NCBI GenBank assembly: GCA_031403315.1
Contig: JANNTD010000621.1
Coordinates: 1-30,957 of the forward strand
Length of the DNA: 30,957 nt
From: DASYDU01 sp031403315
Lineage (GTDB): Bacteria; Planctomycetota; Planctomycetia; Pirellulales; Lacipirellulaceae
Direction of reading: 5' to 3'
Part shown: positions 23,640-30,957 of the stretch, in pieces
How positions within the stretch are numbered: position 1 is the stretch's first letter
Layout of the letters: each line of letters begins with the position of its first letter
Position numbers and translations under genes: made by a program
The notes under the pieces: model-generated
What the model saw: the letters and a program-made list of their open reading frames with translations, nothing else
Told to the model about the DNA's origin: nothing
Databases searched by the model: none

Positions 23640-23800
23640 TTGACCACCCCCCGATGGATGTCTCGCGTTTGCAGGCGTCGCGGCTACCGTGCTCACGATT
23701 CGTTGCGGGCTTCGTTGAGGACTTGCTGGAGTCGCTCGTTGTTGGGGTTAAAGGACGTTGCATCACGCGAAAAGGCCGCCCGGCACCGGACGGTCTTTTT
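23640..23800 (+). ncRNA. Candidate small non-coding RNA, family unknown
   Basis: A unit bounded by a promoter-like element (23605-23633) and a Rho-independent terminator (23770-23800) would give a transcript of about 160 nt. I compared it by eye with 6S, SRP, tmRNA and RNase P RNA consensus features and saw no match. A plus-strand frame in this interval (start 23615) runs through the terminator and lacks a ribosome site, so a protein is unlikely. The evidence is positional only; an antisense frame of 74 codons overlaps it. Confidence 0.35.
23770..23800 (+). terminator. Rho-independent terminator
   Basis: GGCCGCCCGG-CA-CCGGACGGTC (23774-23795, one mismatch and one G-T pair) is flanked by AAAA on the left and TTTTT on the right, so the stem extends into an A/U helix. 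It is the most canonical terminator in the window and could act on both strands. Confidence 0.6.
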
Positions 23801-24131
23801 CGATTCCGAAACGAACGGAACTCCAACTTTTCGGACGGTGTCGGAGCCGTCGCCCATGAGAAGCCCTAAGCCAAGCGTGGCGACACCATAAGCTCCGGAT
23901 TTGACGTTTGATGGCACTTTTTTTTGATGACATAAGTTTTGAAATCTTGCGGCCCGAAGATTGGCAGCCGAAACGCCTTATGGCGATTCGTACCGGGAAA
24001 CGAACGATTCTGCGACGCCCCGGGACATCGCCCAATCGCCGCCGCAGTATCCGTATTTGGCGCCGTTTTCCGGCCTTCTTTCGGAAAAAGAGCCGTCGAT
24101 TCGACTAAAACAGGAATTATTTGAAAATCCT

Positions 24132-24150
24132 GTCCGTATTTGCTACGGAC
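24132..24150. other. Small hairpin
   Basis: GTCCGTA-(TTTGC)-TACGGAC, a perfect 7-bp stem about 225 bp before the PEP-CTERM gene. There is no U-tract; the role is unknown. Confidence 0.35.
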
Positions 24151-24191
24151 GGCAATTCTCTTGATGTAGGGATTTTGGACTCGCACCACTG

Positions 24192-24214
24192 GGGTGGGAA
24201 AAAAAGGCCCACCC
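24192..24214. other. Small hairpin with A-rich loop
   Basis: GGGTGGG-(AAAAAAAGG)-CCCACCC, a perfect 7-bp stem with a 9-base A-rich loop, about 160 bp before the PEP-CTERM start. It may lie in that gene's 5' leader. Confidence 0.35.
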
Positions 24215-24375
24215 TCGTCTGGTCGCCTTAGTCTGCGGCGTCTGGGAGTTTGGTACGCTAGGACTGTGCCGGTTGGCGCAGCGAACGAGCTCGGTTCACC
24301 GTGCGCGCTTCGGCTCCACGCTGGCTCGATCAAGGGATCGGTTTTCGAGCTGGTTCTCACTTCGAGGAGAAAGTT

Positions 24376-27099
24376 ATGCATCGCGTCTCATACACTCTAA
24401 TCTGCGTCGCGGCGTTGCTCGCGTCGCTGGGGACCACTGGCGTTCGGGCGGTGGCGAAGAACTGGAGCGCTGGCGACGGCGACTGGAACGTGGCGGGCAA
24501 CTGGAGTCCTGCCACCTTGCCGACCCTCAGTGAAGCGGTGAACATCGCCTTCACCGATGGGAGCCCGCGGACCGTCAACTATAACGTCTCGGCCCCCTCG
24601 CTGGGTCTGCTGACCATCGATCTGACGGGCGCCGGCGCCTCGGCGAGCACGCTTTCAATTCCCGGCAATAACAGCCTGGCCGCCAATGGCATCTATGTTG
24701 GCGGCTACTCCGGCATCACCGGCTTGCCCACCGCCGGCAGGGGTGCGCTCGAGCAGTCCGCGGAAACCGTCACCACAAACTCGGGTTGGGATCTTGTCGT
24801 GGGCCACGGCGTCGGCTCGATGGGTACTTACACGCTCAGCGGCGGCGCTCTGGTCGCGAATCAGTCGGAGTTCATTGGCTTCTCCGGGACGGGCACGTTC
24901 AACCACTCGGCAGGCACGAACACCATTAACGCCAGCGGCGTGGGGAGCCTCGACCTCGGCGGCTTTTCTGGCGCCACGGGCACCTACAACCTGAGCGGCA
25001 CGGCCGCCCTATCGGTCAATGCGCACGAATACGTCGGCGACGGCGGTATCGGCTTTTTCAACCACACGGGCGGCACGAACACGATCGTCGGCGCCGGACA
25101 CAATCTCTACTTGGGCTTCGGCGCCAGTGGCATCGGGGAGTACGTCATCAGTGGAACCGCCGCTCTCTCCGCGGGCGGCAATGTGATTGTCGGCAACAAC
25201 GGCACGGGTGCGCTGGTGATTCAAGATCAGGCCTCGGTATTTATCACCAATAGCCTAACCATAAATAGTTCCATCAATAATTTGAGCACGGTGAATCTCA
25301 ACGGCGGCACGCTGCGGTTCAATACGCTCAGCGGTATCACCCGGGTGAACTACACCGCCGGCACGATTCAGCTCGCGGGAAACCGCGACATCATTTTCGA
25401 CGCGGGCCTGTTCGACTTCTATGGAGCTTCCCGCGTGATCCCCGCCGGCAAGGGCCTGAAGGTCGAAGGAACGACCACGATCCGGCAGGACAAGACGTTA
25501 ACGGTCAGCGGCGGCACGTTCACCTCGCAAGGCCTGTTGACGCTTGGCGCACCGGGTTTCTCCAGCGGCGACTTGATTATCAACAACGGCGGCACAGTCG
25601 TCGCCGGCGCTGACGTTAAACTTGACACCTTTGGTATCGCGAATGTTAGCGGCGCCGGATCAAGCTGGACGGTTGCGGGCAATTTTCAGGTCTCGCCAAC
25701 CGGGGGTCGCGGCGATCTGTCGATTTCCAATCAGGCAAGCCTCTACATCGGCAATACGCTGTCGATCGGCTCAAGCGGGTTTCTAATTCTTAACGGCGGC
25801 ACGATTCGCTTCAACGGCTACAGCAGAGACGTTGTCGGCGCCTTCACCTTCACGGCGGGTACGGTTCAGCTTGCCGGAAATCGCACGCTCGGAAGCGACG
25901 CGGCGACGCTGGACCTGTTTGGCGCCGCGCCCACGATTCCGACCGGCAAGGCGCTGGTCGTGGAAGGGACCGCCACGATAGCGGCTTCGGCAGTTGCGAC
26001 GCTCTCGGGCGGCACGCTCTCCGCTCAAACGGTGCTGATGTCGCCCGGCAGTCGGCTCGTCAATACGCAAGTCGCCCAAGTCTCGGGAGTCATGCTCGCC
26101 CTGGCCGGATCGACGATCGACGCGACCGGTGCCGACCTGACCGTGGGCGACGCGACCAAGGTCAACGGATTCTACGGCGCCGGTACGCTGCAGATCGGAC
26201 CAAGCACCGTTACGCTCGCCGACGCCAACGACGCGGTGCTCGACTCCGCCGCGCTCTTAACGCTCGGCGCGGGCGGCAATCCCGGTACGCTCGTCGCCGC
26301 CAATGGCCTGACGCTGGACTTCGGCGGCAACGTCACCGGCTTTGGGACGGTCGAAACGCCCAATAGCGCCGCGACGCCACTGATCAACAATGGCCACATC
26401 TCGGGCGACACCCCCGCCGAGCCGATTACGCTCGCCGGCTATGTGAAGGGCGTCGGCACGCTTGACAACGTTGTGATCACCGGCACCGACGCCCCGGGTT
26501 TCAGTCCGGCCACCGTGGTCCGCGGCAGCGTCGTTTACGACGGCGCGCTGGAGATCGAAATCGGCGGCACGGCTGCGGGCAGCTTCGATCGGATCAATCA
26601 CGTTCTCGGTGCCGCGACGGCGGATCTTGGCGGCGCGCTCGACGTTACGCTGATTAGCGGCTTCAGTCCAATACTGGGTGACTCGATTGAGATCATCACT
26701 GCATTAGGCGGCGTCAGCGGAGCTTTCGATACGCCGGCTGAGTCACTCCCGGGCCTGTCGCCCGGTCTCAAATGGGCGATCCATTACGGCGCCAATAATG
26801 TCGTGCTTCAAATCGTCGCCGCCGGACTGGCCGGCGACTACAACCAGAACGGCATCGTCGACGCCGCCGACTACACTGTATGGCGCAACAACCTCGGCGG
26901 CACCACGTCGCTCCCCAACGACGACACGCCCGGCGTCGGCCCCGATGACTACATCCGTTGGAAAATCAACTTTGGTCAAACCGCCGGCAGCGGTTCGGGT
27001 GCCATTGCGAACGCAGCGGTTCCCGAACCGGCAACCGCAGCGATGCTCTTCCTGGCAATGCTGGCGATGTGCACTCACCGACGCGCGGTAGTGTCATAG
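24376..27099 (+). CDS. Exported beta-repeat protein with dockerin-like repeat and PEP-CTERM sorting signal
   Basis: A 907-aa secreted protein. ATG 24376 follows GAGGAG by 6 bp; the frame extends to 24301 without a signal peptide, so the internal start is used. Residues 1-25 are a signal peptide (MHRVSYTLICVAALLASLG..., cleavage near VRA). Then WSAGDGDWNVAGNWSPATLP opens a Gly/Thr/Asn-rich beta-solenoid region built from imperfect repeats. One ~160-residue unit (GGTLRFN at ~310; GGTIRFN at ~473; each followed by AGT[IV]QLAGNR, IP[AT]GK and VEGT) is duplicated. Residues ~820-867 are dockerin-like (GDYNQNGIVDAADYTVWRNN; PDDYIRWKINFG). Residues 882-907 are a PEP-CTERM tail: VPEPATAAMLFLAMLAM then HRR. 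It is probably anchored or released at the cell surface through exosortase. Function is unknown. Confidence 0.92.
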   Translation: MHRVSYTLICVAALLASLGTTGVRAVAKNWSAGDGDWNVAGNWSPATLPTLSEAVNIAFTDGSPRTVNYNVSAPSLGLLTIDLTGAGASASTLSIPGNNSLAANGIYVGGYSGITGLPTAGRGALEQSAETVTTNSGWDLVVGHGVGSMGTYTLSGGALVANQSEFIGFSGTGTFNHSAGTNTINASGVGSLDLGGFSGATGTYNLSGTAALSVNAHEYVGDGGIGFFNHTGGTNTIVGAGHNLYLGFGASGIGEYVISGTAALSAGGNVIVGNNGTGALVIQDQASVFITNSLTINSSINNLSTVNLNGGTLRFNTLSGITRVNYTAGTIQLAGNRDIIFDAGLFDFYGASRVIPAGKGLKVEGTTTIRQDKTLTVSGGTFTSQGLLTLGAPGFSSGDLIINNGGTVVAGADVKLDTFGIANVSGAGSSWTVAGNFQVSPTGGRGDLSISNQASLYIGNTLSIGSSGFLILNGGTIRFNGYSRDVVGAFTFTAGTVQLAGNRTLGSDAATLDLFGAAPTIPTGKALVVEGTATIAASAVATLSGGTLSAQTVLMSPGSRLVNTQVAQVSGVMLALAGSTIDATGADLTVGDATKVNGFYGAGTLQIGPSTVTLADANDAVLDSAALLTLGAGGNPGTLVAANGLTLDFGGNVTGFGTVETPNSAATPLINNGHISGDTPAEPITLAGYVKGVGTLDNVVITGTDAPGFSPATVVRGSVVYDGALEIEIGGTAAGSFDRINHVLGAATADLGGALDVTLISGFSPILGDSIEIITALGGVSGAFDTPAESLPGLSPGLKWAIHYGANNVVLQIVAAGLAGDYNQNGIVDAADYTVWRNNLGGTTSLPNDDTPGVGPDDYIRWKINFGQTAGSGSGAIANAAVPEPATAAMLFLAMLAMCTHRRAVVS

Positions 27100-27131
27100 T
27101 CTCATGCGTCTGTCGGACACCCCATCAATCG

Positions 27132-27148
27132 ACCGTTTTAGAAACGGT
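27132..27148 (+). terminator. Possible terminator hairpin of the PEP-CTERM gene
   Basis: ACCGTTT-TAG-AAACGGT, a perfect 7-bp stem 33 bp past the stop codon. There is no U-tract after it, so termination is uncertain. Confidence 0.35.
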
Positions 27149-27307
27149 GCCGGATCTCTCAAAATCGGCTGCTGGTAGCGAGCGTTGAGACCGTGTGGAT
27201 CGTGGAACGCTTACCGGAGACCGAATCCGTCCGGGGCATTTTCAGCCCTCAATACCAGCTTGCCAACCCGCCAATATTGGGTTACATCAAGGACATTATG
27301 TAGCTTG

Positions 27308-27333
27308 AAATGCCGCTTTGTTTAGCGGCATTT
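27308..27333. terminator. Strong symmetrical terminator-like hairpin
   Basis: AAATGCCGCT-(TTGTTT)-AGCGGCATTT, a perfect 10-bp stem with A/T-rich ends that supply a short U-tract in both directions. It lies about 210 bp past the PEP-CTERM gene and is a good bidirectional terminator candidate. Confidence 0.6.
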
Positions 27334-27358
27334 ATGCGTTCAATGGCCGAGAAATTCG

Positions 27359-27418
27359 CCTCGCAAGCAACGTGGCTAAAAAGGCCGCCGCCGGTGAGTT
27401 GTGGCTCGCCGGCGGCGG
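27359..27418. repeat. Diverged family C repeat followed by a long GC hairpin
   Basis: 27359-27381 matches the 23-base family C repeat with four changes. It is followed directly by CCGCCGCCGGTGAG (27385-27398) and CTCGCCGGCGGCGG (27405-27418), a 14-bp stem with one G-T pair and a 6-base loop. The linkage of repeat and hairpin suggests a larger mobile or structured unit. Confidence 0.55.
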
Positions 27419-27965
27419 GGTTAATTTGACGTTTGGGTTGGCAATCATGCGGTGGTCGGTGACGCCGCGAGATTTGGCCCCGTCGTGCCAACGGTTGGGA
27501 GCCATGTCACGTGGTGTCGCCGGCAGCACTTTTTGCAGCGCGTCGCCGACCACACGTCCAGTGCGGTGCCCGACGCGGCTAAGCTGGCTACCGCTGTGCG
27601 GGCTTGTTGATGAAAGATGCTGGCTTGGAGGAGGGTGCGCCCTTCCCCGATCGGGACAAATGCTCACGTCGTTGGCGTAAGTTGTTGGTTGGTTTGGGGT
27701 TATTGGGGGTTGAATGGTTTTGTGGAGCCTTGTGGTTTCGCCCCCGTCCGCTGACGCGGTCTTGCCTCGGGGAGACGCGACAATCTGGTCTTGCGAGGCT
27801 TAATCGGGGTCAGTAACATCCCGCCGCTTCTACCAACTTTTCATTGACGGACAGACTTTTCCCTGTGCCATTCAGGCACGCCGGGGCTCGGCGGCGCGAC
27901 CGTCTGGGCTGCGGCGGATAACGGACACCTCGAAAGCGTTCGACCGGATCGTGCTCTGTGCTCGA

Positions 27966-28014
27966 CCAACGACACGTCGTTGGCCGCGTGCGCAACGCAC
28001 TGGCAGAGCCAGTG
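27966..28014. repeat. Paired palindromes upstream of the large surface protein
   Basis: CCAACGAC-AC-GTCGTTGG (27966-27983) and CACTGGC-AGA-GCCAGTG (27998-28014) are both perfect. They sit 50-100 bp upstream of the GTG start of the next gene, within its likely 5' leader. The second resembles dispersed planctomycete intergenic repeats I have seen, but occurs once here. Confidence 0.5.
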
Positions 28015-28066
28015 GCACACGTTCCGGTGGAGCTAGCGCGCTTTCGACGCGAACGGAGTAGCAGAC

Positions 28067-30957
28067 GTGATTCAAGATTGTCGCGCAGATCGCTCCCCGG
28101 CCAGACCACGCCCAATCAGTCGTCGCGGCCGGCGCTGGCGCAGGATTTGGACTTTCGTCGCAGCTTCGTGCGCACTGGCGTCGCTGTTTGCGGCAAGCCT
28201 GTCGACCGCCACGGCCCAAGACATGGGCGAACTGCCCGCGATGGAGGGCGACGCATTCGAAGGCGGCGCGCCGATGTCCGAATCGGGCGGCGGCGACTTC
28301 TTCTCGCAGGAACTCGGCACGCTGCTGCGGATGCGCTACAACACTGAGAGCTACGGCCAGGACCGCCGCGGCAATCTCGACATCGGCACGATGCAGGTCG
28401 CCAACTTTCAAGACGCGATCACGTTTTTCGACGGCCAAATCACGCTCAGCGATGTGAACGGCGTGGGTTACAACCTCGGCGTCGGCTTCCGCTGGCTGGG
28501 TTGGACGCCGTTTCCGCTCGAGCCCGATCGAATCACCGGTTTCAACTTCTGGGCAGACGGATCGAGCACCGAGGCGGGCAGCTTCTTTCCGCAGGTCGGC
28601 GTGGGCTTCGAATCGCTCGGCGACATGTGGGATTTGCGCGTGAACAGCTACATCCCGCTGGGGCAGGAATCGCAAATCGGCGAGTTCTCGCCGACGGGCG
28701 CCATTGCATTCGATGAAAACTTCCTCGTGCAGGAGGCGATTGCCGACCGGAATACGTCGTTCAACGTGGCCGAAGCGGAAATTGCGCGACGGATCATGCC
28801 GGATCGCGACGCCTGGGCGTTCGCCGGGCCCTATGTGCTGGGCAACGACGACCAGGACGCGGCGGGCTACCGCGTCGGCATGCGCGGCTATGCGTATCCC
28901 GACTTGCTGTTGCAGATCGCCGTGACCGACGACGACATCTTCAAGACCAACGCAGCGTTCTCGGTGACGTGGTTCGTCGGCCGGACGCGGAACAATTTCC
29001 AACCGGCGTGTGGTCTGCCCGACCGGATGCGCGAGCCGGTGATGCGCAACGACTATGTAGCCCTGCAGCGGACGATCGAGGTCGGCGGCGAAGCGCTCAC
29101 GAACACGGATGGTGAAGCGTTCCGGTTCGTACACGTCGACGCCAATGCGCCGGCGGGCGGCGACGGCACGTTCGAGAATCCGCTCGATAACGTCGGCAAC
29201 GTCGAAGGCAACAGTCTCGAAGACGACATCATCCTGCTCTATTCTGACGGCACGTTTAGCGGCCAAAGCACGCTGGTGTTGCAGGACAATCAGCGGCTAT
29301 TGGGCGAAGGCAACGGCGAATTCTTCACGATCAGCACGCTGCAGCAAGGCGTGGTGGTCATCCCCGAGACTTCGCCGGGGGCGCGTGACGGCACGCGGCC
29401 GATCATCCTGGGCGCGCTCGGAGGGGCGGTGCAGCTCGCCGACGCGAACGAAGTCGCCAATTTCGACATCGACGGCACCGGAAGCCTGGCTGGCGTGGAC
29501 GGGATCTTCTCGCCAGCGCTGGGCGCCGGCAATCCGAACATTCACGACATCGATATGGATTTCGTGACCGGGACGGGCATCCAGATTACGCCGTTCACTC
29601 GAATCAACGAAGACAACCCGCTGTTGATGACGGTCGCCGGAAATGTGACGATCGACGACATCGAATTCGACAACATGGGCGGTATAGAGATCGACATCAA
29701 TTCGTTTACGACGGCCGACGTCTTGAGCCCGAACGTCACGCTGCAAGAAACGATCGCCATCAGCGACGTCGATAGTCAGGAAGGCAACAACCGCGGCCTG
29801 CGGCTGCGCAATACGCACGACAATCGGACCGCGACGATCACGAACTACTTGAACGGCACTGCCGGCGTGGCCGGCTCGGGCGGCGGTTTGGGTGGCGTGG
29901 GCGTGCTCGTGTTTGAAGGCTCGTCGACCGATGAATTTGACGGCAACGTGACACTCACGAACATCGACGTCTTCAACAACGAGGGCTTTGCACTCGATTT
30001 CAGCAACATCGACGCGACTTCGGCCACGACGATCACCAGCGGCAACGGCCTGACCTACAATGGCGGCGCGGGTGTGGCGGGCGGCATGCAGTTCAACAAC
30101 TTCAACGGCACGATCACTGCCAACAGCTCGACGCTGACCAACGGCACGCTGGCTGGCGTACGAATCATCGGCGACTCCGATGGCACGTTTACGTTCCCCA
30201 GTACGGTTACGTTTACCAACATCGACGGCACGACAATCGACATTGACGGCAATGTCGCGGGTGCAAATCTGTTTACCGGCGTCGCCACGTTCAGCGGCAC
30301 CATCACGAACGACGCGGGCCGAACAGTTTCGATTCAGGGCATCAGCGGCGTGGGCACGTCGGTTACGATCGGCGGCGACATTACCGAGACGGCGGCCAGC
30401 GAGGGCATTTTCGTCAACGACAATTCCGGCGGCACGGTGCTCTTCTCCGGCGACATTACGCAAGACCTGACCGCGAACGACGGCATCGAGCTCACGGCGA
30501 ACACCGGCACTGACATCAGCTTCGGCGGCGTGCTCGACATCGACATCGACGGCGCCGGCCGGGCCTTTACCGCATCGGGCGGCGGCACGCTGACGGTGAG
30601 CAACACGAGCAACACGGTAAATACGGAAAACGGAATAGCGGTCGAGATCGACGGGATGACGATCAACGCAGCGGGCGCAAACTTCGCCGACGTGAACGTG
30701 ACTGGCTCGACGACCAACGGCGTGCGGCTGGTCGACAACACGGGCGGGCCGATTTTGATCGGCACGCTAAATGACCCCGTCGGCGACAGTGGCACGATCG
30801 CGAACACGACCGCGGAAGCCATCTTCATCGACAATTCGGCCAACGTGACGGTGAGCTCGCTGATTATCAATTCGCCCGGAGAGACCGGCGTATTTGTCCG
30901 GAAGGACACCGTCGGAACTCAGACGGTCAACCTGAACGATTTGCGGATCGGCGACAG
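28067..30957 (+). CDS. Large surface protein with N-terminal beta-barrel-like domain and beta-helix passenger (inverse autotransporter-like), 3' end missing
   Basis: Open for 963 codons to the window edge. The start is GTG 28067, 8 bp after GGAG; an in-frame TAG lies at 28034, so no longer form exists. Residues 1-50 are an unusually long signal peptide: a basic n-region with many Arg, then WTFVAASCALASLFAASL and an ATA/QD cleavage site. Residues ~75-310 alternate polar and aromatic strands (RMRYNTESYGQDRRG, NLGVGFRWLGWTPFP, FSVTWFVGRTRNNF), resembling the outer-membrane beta domain of inverse autotransporters. Residues ~352-372 (FRFVHVDANAPAGGDGTFEN) begin a parallel beta-helix-type passenger rich in Asp, Gly, Thr and Asn. 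It includes repeats such as NGIELTANTGT, GIFVNDNSGG and NGVRLVDNTGG. It is probably outer-membrane anchored with the passenger outside; adhesion is only an inference. Confidence 0.82.
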   Translation, partial: MIQDCRADRSPARPRPISRRGRRWRRIWTFVAASCALASLFAASLSTATAQDMGELPAMEGDAFEGGAPMSESGGGDFFSQELGTLLRMRYNTESYGQDRRGNLDIGTMQVANFQDAITFFDGQITLSDVNGVGYNLGVGFRWLGWTPFPLEPDRITGFNFWADGSSTEAGSFFPQVGVGFESLGDMWDLRVNSYIPLGQESQIGEFSPTGAIAFDENFLVQEAIADRNTSFNVAEAEIARRIMPDRDAWAFAGPYVLGNDDQDAAGYRVGMRGYAYPDLLLQIAVTDDDIFKTNAAFSVTWFVGRTRNNFQPACGLPDRMREPVMRNDYVALQRTIEVGGEALTNTDGEAFRFVHVDANAPAGGDGTFENPLDNVGNVEGNSLEDDIILLYSDGTFSGQSTLVLQDNQRLLGEGNGEFFTISTLQQGVVVIPETSPGARDGTRPIILGALGGAVQLADANEVANFDIDGTGSLAGVDGIFSPALGAGNPNIHDIDMDFVTGTGIQITPFTRINEDNPLLMTVAGNVTIDDIEFDNMGGIEIDINSFTTADVLSPNVTLQETIAISDVDSQEGNNRGLRLRNTHDNRTATITNYLNGTAGVAGSGGGLGGVGVLVFEGSSTDEFDGNVTLTNIDVFNNEGFALDFSNIDATSATTITSGNGLTYNGGAGVAGGMQFNNFNGTITANSSTLTNGTLAGVRIIGDSDGTFTFPSTVTFTNIDGTTIDIDGNVAGANLFTGVATFSGTITNDAGRTVSIQGISGVGTSVTIGGDITETAASEGIFVNDNSGGTVLFSGDITQDLTANDGIELTANTGTDISFGGVLDIDIDGAGRAFTASGGGTLTVSNTSNTVNTENGIAVEIDGMTINAAGANFADVNVTGSTTNGVRLVDNTGGPILIGTLNDPVGDSGTIANTTAEAIFIDNSANVTVSSLIINSPGETGVFVRKDTVGTQTVNLNDLRIGD

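Larger units (their letters stand above)
23045..24375. other. Gene-poor, repeat-bearing region upstream of the PEP-CTERM protein
   Basis: About 1.3 kb without a convincing protein gene. From left to right it holds: a palindromic element right after purU (23059-23079); a near-duplicate CGAAGCGGCCAAGT at about 23228 and 23270; a tandem TTGCCAAACAACA (23427-23439 and 23442-23454); degenerate TTTGGCCTCACACGC repeats (23480-23556); a candidate small RNA unit (23605-23800); and two further hairpins (24132-24150, 24192-24214). A minus-strand reading frame at 23693-23917 (GTG start, 74 codons, ending LQQVLNEARNES) is possible but has no ribosome site. Base composition is lower in GC than the genes around it. 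Confidence 0.5.
27100..28066. other. Non-coding stretch between two surface-protein genes
   Basis: About 967 bp without a supportable gene. It contains hairpins at 27132-27148, 27308-27333 and 27385-27418, a diverged repeat C copy at 27359-27381, and stacked palindromes at 27966-28014. A 70-codon plus frame at 27604-27816 has no ribosome site or family resemblance and is left out. TTGACG at 27844-27849 has no fitting -10. Confidence 0.5.

Noticed and set aside
23693..23917. 74-codon minus-strand frame ending LQQVLNEARNES
   Set aside because: GTG start, no ribosome site, overlaps the promoter/terminator-bounded unit. Its composition is not absurd, so a short pseudogene cannot be fully excluded, but support is too thin for a CDS call.
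24121..24149. TTGAAA-17-TACGGA as a promoter of the PEP-CTERM gene
   Set aside because: The -10 matches poorly and overlaps a hairpin arm; spacing alone is not enough.
27604..27816. 70-codon plus-strand frame
   Set aside because: No ribosome site, no homology that I recognise, and it lies in a hairpin-rich non-coding gap.
27844..27872. TTGACG with 17-bp spacer upstream of the large surface protein
   Set aside because: The sequence at the -10 position (GCCATT) is a poor match, so I do not call a promoter.
27872..29266. 464-codon minus-strand frame
   Set aside because: It is antisense to the large surface protein, which has a signal peptide and coherent beta-repeat composition; the minus frame is Arg/Ala/Val-rich without motifs.

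Overview
The window reads as chromosomal DNA from a planctomycete, most likely Pirellulales or a close relative. The evidence is moderately high GC, a 907-aa exported protein ending in a dockerin-like repeat plus a PEP-CTERM tail, a very large beta-barrel/passenger surface protein, a short planctomycete-type lipoprotein, and several families of palindromic intergenic repeats. No tRNA, rRNA, CRISPR array, insertion sequence or prophage was seen.

Layout. (1) Positions 1-962, plus strand: the 3' end of an unidentified gene (possibly an ATP-dependent DNA ligase), then aat. (2) Positions 942-18630, minus strand: a long co-oriented run of housekeeping genes. In map order these are a CHAD protein, a TIM-barrel isomerase, a trans-sulfuration PLP enzyme, an AT-richer orphan with a PD-(D/E)XK-like motif, trpS, pyrD, a small lipoprotein, an HU protein, a YkgJ-type Cys-cluster protein, a cysteine desulfurase, moaA, moaE, moaD, a large FAD/4Fe-4S oxidoreductase, a zinc-ribbon membrane protein, a polytopic membrane protein, folE, a LON-substrate-binding-domain protein, a DUF309 protein and a BI-1/YccA-type membrane protein. 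(3) Positions 18785-23044: nth and dcd (plus), an AAA+ ATPase with a winged-helix-like N-terminal region (minus), and a PurU-like formyl-THF deformylase (plus). Two inverted copies of a long palindromic repeat bracket the ATPase. (4) Positions 23045-24375: a gene-poor, repeat-bearing stretch. It contains a promoter-like element followed about 165 bp later by a strong terminator hairpin, which is a candidate small RNA gene. (5) Positions 24376-30957, plus strand: two exported surface proteins separated by 967 bp of hairpin-rich non-coding DNA. The second runs off the window.

How the genes fit together. The moaA-moaE-moaD block supplies two early steps of molybdenum cofactor synthesis. The adjacent cysteine desulfurase could supply the sulfur that is loaded on MoaD. 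The FAD/Fe-S oxidoreductase overlaps moaD by an ATGA stop/start, so the two are probably translationally coupled. trpS and pyrD abut, as do the LON-domain and DUF309 genes. Three promoter-like sites share a TAGACT -10 hexamer with a 17-bp spacer. Several genes are given starts internal to the longest reading frame, because the extended N-termini use TTG or GTG or lack family homology.
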